DNA of 64,000 bases. It comes from Dehalococcoidia bacterium (GTDB lineage: Bacteria > Chloroflexota > Dehalococcoidia > Lucifugimonadales > UBA3495). Numbering within the stretch: position 1 is the stretch's first letter; every line of letters begins with the position of its first letter. The notes under the pieces are model-generated. The model saw nothing but the letters and a program-made list of their open reading frames with translations. It ran no database searches and was not told the DNA's origin. The position numbers and the translations under genes were made by a program. The stretch covers positions 62,001-126,000 of the forward strand of contig JAJDTP010000019.1 in NCBI GenBank assembly GCA_022827095.1. The letters are read 5' to 3'. Shown here piece by piece: positions 58,270 through 64,000 of the stretch.

Positions 58270-59568
58270 GTGTACCGGGCCAATCGTATCGCGAAGACAC
58301 TCTCGATCATCTTTGTTGTGTGTCTGCTGGGGTTGGCGGCTTGCGGCCCAGACACGGACCCGGATGCCTCCCTTGCCGAGACTTCTGCGGTTGCCGCGCC
58401 CACTTCCGCGCCACCGCATCGGGCCCTCTCTCCCACGGCGGTTCGCGAAGACCCGGGCGTATTCGACGACCGCATAGTGTTCGGGCAGTCGGCGGCGTTC
58501 ACCGGTCCAGCCGGGCAGCTGGGCATCGGCATGAACCACGGCATCCAGGCCGCGTTCGCCGAAGTCAACCGGGCCGGTGGAGTCAATGGGCGTCTCCTGG
58601 AGTTGGTGACCCGCGACGACACCTATGAGCCGGAGCTTGCGATCGCCAATACAACGGAACTCATCGAAGTGGAAAACATCTTTGCGTTGATCGGGGCGGT
58701 CGGCACGCCGACGTCGCGTTCCGCAGTGCCAGTGGCGGAAGCTGCCGGGGTGCCCTACATCGCGCCTTTCACGGGAGCCGCGTTCCTGCGGGACCCGAAG
58801 TTGCGCAGCGTGATCAATCTCAGGTCTTCATACAACCAGGAAACTGAGGAGATGGTCGAACGCCTGACTGAGGATCTGGGTATCGAACGCATCGCGGTCA
58901 TGTACCAGGACGACTCTTTTGGCCGGGCCGGGTTCAACGGCGCCAGCGCGGCGCTGCACCGGCGTTACCTGGAGCCGGTGGCCGTCGGGCTTTACCAGCG
59001 TAACACCACTGCGGTGAAAACCGGATTGCTGGACGTGCGGAAGGGGGATCCCGACGCGGTTATCGTGATTGGCGCCTACCAACCGGTGGCCGCGGTCATC
59101 GCCTGGGCTCGGGAGATAGGGATGGATCCGGTGTTCATGACCGTTTCGTTTGTTGGGAGCAACGCCTTGGCAGAGGAACTGGGCGCCGGCGGCAAGGGCG
59201 TGATTGTCACCCAGGTAGTTCCCTTTCCCACGGATACGTCAAACCCGGTGGTTGCCGCCTACCACGAAGCGTTGGCCGAATACGATCCAGAGGTGGAGCC
59301 GGGGTTCGTGTCCCTGGAGGGCTACATGGCGGGCCGTCTCGCCGTTGCCGGCCTAGAACGGTGCGGCGACAACGTGACCCGTGCCTGTTTTTTGAGCTTG
59401 CTCCGGATCGACCGGCCCATCAACATGAGCGGCCTTGAGCTGAATTACAGCCAGGAAGAGGGCAACCAATGGTCTGATGAGGTCTTCCTGACGATGATCG
59501 GGGACGAAGGGCAATACATTCCGCTGGATGTTCTGCCGAAGGATGTTTTTGGGAGCGAAGACAAATGA
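58270..59568 (+). CDS. ABC-type branched-chain amino acid-like ligand-binding lipoprotein
   Basis: I chose GTG 58270 (VYRANRIAKTLSII), because AGAGG is about 7 nt upstream and it opens a lipoprotein signal with lipobox LAAC (Cys25). The 432-residue protein is a type 1 periplasmic binding protein of the LivJ/AmiC class: IVFGQSAAFTGPAGQLGIGMNHGIQAAFAEVN, LVTRDDTYEPELAIANTTELIE, and VAVMYQDDSFGRAGFNGA. There is no ABC permease next to it; the operon contains a histidine kinase instead, so it probably acts as the receptor of the kinase, as TorT or LuxP do. Confidence 0.88.
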   Translation: MYRANRIAKTLSIIFVVCLLGLAACGPDTDPDASLAETSAVAAPTSAPPHRALSPTAVREDPGVFDDRIVFGQSAAFTGPAGQLGIGMNHGIQAAFAEVNRAGGVNGRLLELVTRDDTYEPELAIANTTELIEVENIFALIGAVGTPTSRSAVPVAEAAGVPYIAPFTGAAFLRDPKLRSVINLRSSYNQETEEMVERLTEDLGIERIAVMYQDDSFGRAGFNGASAALHRRYLEPVAVGLYQRNTTAVKTGLLDVRKGDPDAVIVIGAYQPVAAVIAWAREIGMDPVFMTVSFVGSNALAEELGAGGKGVIVTQVVPFPTDTSNPVVAAYHEALAEYDPEVEPGFVSLEGYMAGRLAVAGLERCGDNVTRACFLSLLRIDRPINMSGLELNYSQEEGNQWSDEVFLTMIGDEGQYIPLDVLPKDVFGSEDK

Positions 59569-61787
59569 TGGCTGCACTGACCAAATTCTTCGAACTCCGT
59601 TACCGCATTTCTTCCCAGTTGTACTTGGCGCTTGGTGGCGCGGTTTGCCTGACCTTCGCGGCAGCGTTGGTGGGATGGTATTCCTTCGACCGGGTGGGCG
59701 ACGCCCAGAACCGGGTCAACGAGCGGAGCGTCCCGGACCTGGCCGCCGCCTTCGACGTTGCGCAATTCAGCAGCGCGCTGGTGGCAGATGCCGCGGCGTT
59801 GCCCACCGCCACCGATCCGGAAGAGGTTGCGGTAGTCAGCGACCGGATCAACGAAGCCCACCGGGCGTTCCTGGAGCAACTGTCGGTCCTGGAAGAACGA
59901 GGGGGCGCCGCCGAAAAAGAGCGGTTCGATCGCATACGGGCCTACTCCGACACCCTGCTGCTCAACATCGATGACATGAAGGTGGGTATCTCGGAGAGGT
60001 TTGCCCTCGAAGACCAGTCGGACGCGCGGCAGCGCGAGCTGACTGACCTGAGGTTTCAATTCGACCACATCCTCACTCCGGCCCGGGACGACCAGCTGTT
60101 TTACACGGTTACCGGTTACCTGGGGTTGGGCGAACCGCCGGCGGAGGAAGTGGCCTACCGGGCGGAGAATGAGCTCACCGAACTCCATTACCTGTCCGAG
60201 CTTCACAACAACGTGAACATTGCCACGCAAATTCTGGCCAGCGCCGGGACGGTGTCCGATCCGTCGCTGATCGAGCCCCTGCGGGAACGGTTCGAGTCCG
60301 CAGTCTTTCACATCAACCGCAACCTGAGCCGATTGGCGAACCACGAAATTCACTCGGAACTGACGCCGCGGTTCTCACGCCTGCTGGAACTGGGGCAGAG
60401 CGATGACAGCAGTTTCGAATTGCGCGCGCGTCAGCTCGAACTTGCGGATATCCAGGTAGTGTTGTTGGGCAACAACCATGATATTGCCGTGTTGCTGCTG
60501 GGTGAAATGGAGTTCCTGGTACAGACCGCCAGGAACAGCGCGGAGGTTGCCACCGCAGCCTCGGACCAGGCGATATTCACCGGACGCACGCTGCTGCTGG
60601 CAATCACAGTCTTCAGCGCCGTGGGCGCGGTTCTGATCGCCTGGTTGTTCGTGGGGCGGGTCCTCCTGCACCGGATCGAGATGCTGTCGCAGTGGATGCG
60701 GCAAATGGCCGGGGGAGACCTGGAAGCCCGGGCGGAAATCAGAGGACGGGACGAGGTGGCCGAAATGGCGGCGGCGCTGGAGGTATTCCGTCAGCACGCC
60801 ATCGAAATTCAGCGGTTGAACCTGGTGGAGCAGTTGGCCGAAGAACTGCAGGGCAAGAACGGCGAACTGGAGCAGGCCCTGACGGATCTCAACACTGCCC
60901 AGGGCCAGATCGTGATGCGGGAAAAACTGGCCGCGCTGGGTGAGCTCACCGCCGGAGTGGCGCACGAAATCCGCAACCCGCTGAACTTCGTCAAGAATTT
61001 CTCCGAGGCTTCCGAAGATCTACTGGAGGAAATGAAGGAAACCCTGGAAGAGAACGAAGACGGCCAGCTCAACGAGGAACAGCGGGACGTGCTGGAAGAC
61101 ATCTTCAGCGACCTGACGGAGAACCTGGAGCGCATCCGCACCCACGGTGACCGCGCCGACCGCATCGTTAATGACATGCTGATGATGAGCCGTGAATCGG
61201 TGGGGCATCAACTCACCAACATCAACAACCTCCTGGATGAACACGCCCGTTTGGCTTACCATAGCGTCCGGGCGACGGACCCCAACTTCCAACTGGACCT
61301 GCAGTACGACTTTGACCAATCTATGGGCGAGATTGACGTCAATCCCCAGGACCTGGGTCGCGTGTTCCTGAATATTGTCAACAACGGCTGCTACGCGACC
61401 AACGAAAAGCGAATGAGCCTGACGGAGAGCAGCGATGGGTCCGACTACTCGCCAACCCTGTGGCTGTCAACGGTGCTCGACGATGACCGGATCCATATAA
61501 GGATCCGGGATAACGGGACCGGCATGCCGCCGGAAGTCATCGAAAAGATGTTTAATCCGTTCTTCACCACCAAACCCACGGACAAGGGCACCGGTTTGGG
61601 ATTGTCAATCTGCAACGACATTGTTCGCCGTCACGGCGGCGAGATTCTGGTTGAGTCGCAGCCGGGCGAGTTCACGGAGATGACAATTGACCTGCCGCTG
61701 CATCCGCCGGAACCGGTGGCCGACGAGCCCGAGGACGAAACCGAGCAGGAACTGGTAGCCGAAGCGGCCGAGGTGGCAGACAACTGA
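59565..61787 (+). CDS. Sensor histidine kinase with periplasmic helical sensor and HAMP
   Basis: A 740-residue kinase whose ATG overlaps the lipoprotein stop. A first membrane segment (about 16-40) and a second (about 338-365) bracket a ~300-residue helical extracytoplasmic sensor, like TorS/NIT-type. A HAMP domain (VLLHRIEMLSQWMRQMAGGDLEARAEIRG) and coiled coil follow. The H-box is AGVAHEIRNPLNFV with His467; N-box VFLNIVNNGCYATNEK; G-boxes RDNGTGM and KGTGLGLSI with FTTKPTDKG. An acidic C-terminus follows. It would sense ligand-bound lipoprotein and phosphorylate the receiver-PP2C protein. Confidence 0.9.
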   Translation: MMAALTKFFELRYRISSQLYLALGGAVCLTFAAALVGWYSFDRVGDAQNRVNERSVPDLAAAFDVAQFSSALVADAAALPTATDPEEVAVVSDRINEAHRAFLEQLSVLEERGGAAEKERFDRIRAYSDTLLLNIDDMKVGISERFALEDQSDARQRELTDLRFQFDHILTPARDDQLFYTVTGYLGLGEPPAEEVAYRAENELTELHYLSELHNNVNIATQILASAGTVSDPSLIEPLRERFESAVFHINRNLSRLANHEIHSELTPRFSRLLELGQSDDSSFELRARQLELADIQVVLLGNNHDIAVLLLGEMEFLVQTARNSAEVATAASDQAIFTGRTLLLAITVFSAVGAVLIAWLFVGRVLLHRIEMLSQWMRQMAGGDLEARAEIRGRDEVAEMAAALEVFRQHAIEIQRLNLVEQLAEELQGKNGELEQALTDLNTAQGQIVMREKLAALGELTAGVAHEIRNPLNFVKNFSEASEDLLEEMKETLEENEDGQLNEEQRDVLEDIFSDLTENLERIRTHGDRADRIVNDMLMMSRESVGHQLTNINNLLDEHARLAYHSVRATDPNFQLDLQYDFDQSMGEIDVNPQDLGRVFLNIVNNGCYATNEKRMSLTESSDGSDYSPTLWLSTVLDDDRIHIRIRDNGTGMPPEVIEKMFNPFFTTKPTDKGTGLGLSICNDIVRRHGGEILVESQPGEFTEMTIDLPLHPPEPVADEPEDETEQELVAEAAEVADN

Positions 61788-61816
61788 CTCGCGGTGTCCG
61801 GCGTCGGTGAGTTCGG

Positions 61817-62521
61817 TTACAGAAACAGGCGTTGCGTCGACCCGGCCGGATCATCGGCATCGATGAGATGCGGCCCATCGTTGGCCACACGATTTACTGC
61901 CGTCGAAACGTCGCGAACCGACATCTCGGGCCAATCCCGGCTGCTCAATAAATCCAGGAGCGCGTCAGGCTCGGCCTGATCGGAGAGCCATAGGTCGAAG
62001 CACTCGGGCGGCAGGATCACCGGCATGCGGTCGTGGATGGGCGCCAGCAGGTCGTTGGCGGCGGTGGTGATGATCACGCAGCTTCCTTGCTCCTGGTCGT
62101 CAGGCTGGGCGGCGTACCAGATGCCGGCGAAGGCGACGGGGTCGCCGTCCCGATGCGAGACCCATTGGGGCGTTTTGGCTCGACCCGTCCCGGCCTGCCA
62201 TTCGTAGAACCCGTTGGCCGGCACCAGGCAGCGGCGGGAGGCGAACGCGTTGCGGAAGATCGGTCGCTGGTCGATGGTTTCCGACCGGGCGTTGAACAGG
62301 AGTCGCGGAGCCGACCTGCTGTTGCGGCTGCGCGACGGTGTCAGGCCCCAGCGAATCATGCCCGCGGCGCGGGCGTCGCCGTTGTTGAGTACCGTGAGGA
62401 TCGACGAAGTGGGAGGAATGTTCCAGCGCGGCAGGTAGGAGCCCTGCAGGGGCTCCGGCCCGAAATCGAAATGGCCGGCTAGATCCCCCAGTTCAGCGAA
62501 TAAGCCGAACCGCCCGCACAT
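61817..62521 (-). CDS. SRAP domain (SOS-response-associated peptidase) protein
   Basis: A 234-residue YedK/HMCES-family protein. Cys2 (MCGRFGLF) is the residue that crosslinks to abasic sites in single-stranded DNA. NARSETIDQRPIF, the catalytic Glu region NGFYEW, and IHDRMPVILPP with its His are conserved. It protects abasic sites through a thiazolidine link. It starts 12 bp after the dnaN stop on the same strand, so both probably form one transcript: sliding clamp and ssDNA abasic-site shield. Confidence 0.93.
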   Translation of the reverse strand: MCGRFGLFAELGDLAGHFDFGPEPLQGSYLPRWNIPPTSSILTVLNNGDARAAGMIRWGLTPSRSRNSRSAPRLLFNARSETIDQRPIFRNAFASRRCLVPANGFYEWQAGTGRAKTPQWVSHRDGDPVAFAGIWYAAQPDDQEQGSCVIITTAANDLLAPIHDRMPVILPPECFDLWLSDQAEPDALLDLLSSRDWPEMSVRDVSTAVNRVANDGPHLIDADDPAGSTQRLFL

Positions 62522-62533
62522 GGCGGGGTGAGC

Positions 62534-63694
62534 CTACCACTGGACGTACATTGGCATGACCACATGTACGTACCGGTCGGAGTCGGCGGGCCGGAACACT
62601 CCCGGGCTGGAGGAGTTGGTCACCTCGATGGCGACCTTGCCGCGTCCCAGCACGTTCACGATGTCCTGGAGGTAGCGCACGTTGAAGGCGATCTTGGCGT
62701 CCGCGCCGTCCAATTGATCAATGTCCAGCTCGTCCAGGCTGTCGCCCACTTCCTCGGAGCGCGCGGAAACCTTGAGCTGGCCGCCGTCGCTGGCTTCCTG
62801 GGGCATCATTTCCAGCCGCACGATGTTGCTGCCGTCTCGGGCAAAGACTGACGCCGACTGCGTGGCGCGCTTCAGGTCGTCCAGTTCCATCACGGCTCGG
62901 GTCTCGAACCGCTCGGGAATGAGCTGCTCGTAGTTCGGGAAGCTACCCTGGAGCAGTTGGGAAACGATCTCAACGTGTTCCAGCTTGAACATGGCCTGCC
63001 CGCGGTCGGGGGACAGGGTCATTTGGATGGGGCTGCTCTGTTCCGAGGCCAGCCGCTGCACTTCCTGCATGGTCCGCGCCGGAACGATCACCTTGATTTC
63101 CTCGTCGACGGACTGTGATATCTGGCCGGAGTAGACCGCCAGGCGGAAGCCGTCGGCGGCGGCCATCACCACGCTGGATTCGTTCAGCTTGAGCTCCACG
63201 CCGGTGAGCACGGGGCGCGATTCGTCGGTGGCGGCCGAGAACGCCACCAGGCTTATCCCGGAACGCAGGACACTGGGGTCGATGTCTATGGCGGTGCCGG
63301 TATCGACCTGGGGAACGGGCGGGAAGTCTACGGCGTCCGCTCCGTTGATGTGGGTCACGGCGCGACCGCAGGCCAGGTGCAAAACGCTGCCCCCGCTGGC
63401 CGGCCCGTCTGCGTCGGGTCCGCCCAGATCGAGGTCGATGCGGTCACTGGGGCGGGTATTGACCCAGTCGGCCAGCAAGCGATGGGGCACGGTTATCGAT
63501 CCTTCTTCCTCGATCATCGCCCCAATCCACGTGGTGATGGCGATTTCGAGGTTGGTGGCGGACAGCATCAGCATGCCCTGATCGGTGCGCAACAGGACGT
63601 TTTGAGTTATTGGCAGCGTCGATCTGCTGGCCACCGCCCGGCTCACTACGCTGAGTCCACGGGCCAAATTTTCCTGAAGACACGACAGTTTCAT
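62534..63694 (-). CDS. dnaN: DNA polymerase III sliding clamp, beta subunit
   Basis: A 386-residue beta clamp. It starts MKLSCLQENLARGLSVVSRAVASRSTLPITQNVLL, the usual dnaN N-terminus. Three topologically similar domains follow; FSAATDESRPVLTGVELK and the C-terminal end SPGVFRPADSDRYVHVVMPMYV are typical. It forms the ring that tethers DNA polymerase III. dnaA, recF or gyrB are not next to it. The -10 box ATTATA (minus) is 32 bp upstream. Confidence 0.95.
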   Translation of the reverse strand: MKLSCLQENLARGLSVVSRAVASRSTLPITQNVLLRTDQGMLMLSATNLEIAITTWIGAMIEEEGSITVPHRLLADWVNTRPSDRIDLDLGGPDADGPASGGSVLHLACGRAVTHINGADAVDFPPVPQVDTGTAIDIDPSVLRSGISLVAFSAATDESRPVLTGVELKLNESSVVMAAADGFRLAVYSGQISQSVDEEIKVIVPARTMQEVQRLASEQSSPIQMTLSPDRGQAMFKLEHVEIVSQLLQGSFPNYEQLIPERFETRAVMELDDLKRATQSASVFARDGSNIVRLEMMPQEASDGGQLKVSARSEEVGDSLDELDIDQLDGADAKIAFNVRYLQDIVNVLGRGKVAIEVTNSSSPGVFRPADSDRYVHVVMPMYVQW

Positions 63695-63725
63695 CTCTAA
63701 TCAACCCATATTCGGAATGCGGCAA

Positions 63726-63754
63726 ATTATAGCATGGGGGTCGCTTGATATAAT
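63726..63754. promoter_or_regulatory. Face-to-face -10 boxes of divergent dnaN and alaX genes
   Basis: On the minus strand TATAAT (63731-63726) stands 32 bp before the dnaN ATG. On the plus strand TATAAT (63749-63754) stands about 49 bp before ATG 63803. The hexamers are 17 bp apart, so each lies where the -35 of the other would be and the two promoters would compete for polymerase. The -35 matches are poor on both strands. Confidence 0.5.
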
Positions 63755-63802
63755 GCGGGGCATTCCAACACCGATCGCGCCGCGACCCATGGCGAGGTTA
63801 GC

Positions 63803-64000
63803 ATGACCGAGTTGCTGTTCCTGAACGATGCCTACGTATCCGAGTTCGATGCCACCGTCACGGAGGTGACGGGCGACGGAGGGGTGATGCTGGACCGTAC
63901 CGCGTTCTACATCGGAGGCGGAGGGCAGCCCTGCGACGTGGGTAGGCTGGTGGATGCGTCGGGGGTCGAGTTCAAGGTTACCAAGGCCGCGCGGGCCGGT
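63803..64000 (+). CDS. Alanyl-tRNA editing protein AlaX-like (partial at window end)
   Basis: ATG 63803 follows GAGG. The 66 visible residues begin MTELLFLNDAYVSEFDATV and have the FYIGGGGQPCDVGRLVD block that corresponds to FYPxSGGQPxDxG at the start of AlaX and of the editing domain of alanyl-tRNA synthetase. The zinc-binding HxxxH motif would lie beyond the window. AlaX hydrolyses Ser- or Gly-tRNA(Ala). The frame is open to the last base. Confidence 0.85.
   Translation, partial: MTELLFLNDAYVSEFDATVTEVTGDGGVMLDRTAFYIGGGGQPCDVGRLVDASGVEFKVTKAARAG

Noticed and set aside
1-64000. tRNA, rRNA, CRISPR arrays, integrase or phage genes
   Set aside because: Scanning for T-loop signatures, regular repeat-spacer units and known recombinase motifs by eye gave nothing convincing. 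A tRNAscan or CRISPR search was not possible here.

Overview
The window is GC-rich bacterial chromosome, densely coding on both strands. I found no tRNA, rRNA, CRISPR array, transposase or phage gene. The gene content suggests an aerobic, organic-matter-degrading member of the Chloroflexota, close to Dehalococcoidia/SAR202. It includes paired SMP-30 lactonases, a luciferase-like flavin oxidoreductase, several crotonases and nitroreductases, ComB/ComD/ComE homologues, lipoproteins with Ala/Pro/Gln linkers, and short REP elements with TGTCATTGCGAG ends. The taxonomic call is inference; no marker gene was placed on a tree.

Layout. 1-12.4 kb: the end of comB, a HEPN locus broken by an amber codon, an orphan DNA methyltransferase, a penicillin-acylase-type hydrolase, a flavin oxidoreductase, cinA, an RND pump, tlyA and a crotonase. 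12.7-21.1 kb: two successive paralogous oligopeptide-type ABC operons (lipoprotein-permease-permease, no ATPases), each with its own sigma70-like promoter and a stem-loop after the lipoprotein gene. 21.1-30.4 kb: tandem retropepsin-like genes, an SMP-30 protein, an Asp-box propeller, a tandem UspA protein, a frameshifted sodium/solute symporter with a truncated copy of its own 5' end, a FAH-family enzyme and a HEPN-MNT pair. 30.6-40.3 kb: McrBC, small membrane proteins, a Uma2 nuclease, lipB with 2-oxoacid dehydrogenase E2/E1beta/E1alpha, and a DUF3800 protein. 40.4-50.5 kb: ComDE-like decarboxylase subunits, two nitroreductases, a second SMP-30 protein, a crotonase, OsmC plus sulfurtransferase, and a core-MetE protein. 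50.5-55.7 kb: three alpha/beta hydrolases (two without the nucleophilic serine), a second and intact copy of the unusual HEPN locus, and a UGSC-family gene with an in-frame UGA. 56.1-61.8 kb: a signalling operon joining partner switching (STAS, receiver-PP2C, anti-sigma kinase) to a lipoprotein receptor and histidine kinase. 61.8-64 kb: SRAP, dnaN and the start of an alaX-like gene.

The most notable feature is the UGSC-family gene at 53935-55656. One reading frame continues through a UGA in the motif (U)GGC, and a perfect 7-bp hairpin starts exactly 11 nt after the UGA, as expected for a bacterial SECIS. This makes it a strong selenoprotein candidate that routine gene calling would split or truncate. 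The second candidate system is a HEPN protein paired with a small non-nucleotidyltransferase partner of a family I do not recognise, present twice. Five HEPN-type loci, McrBC, two Uma2 proteins and several palindromic repeats give the window an accessory, defence-rich character among ordinary metabolic genes.
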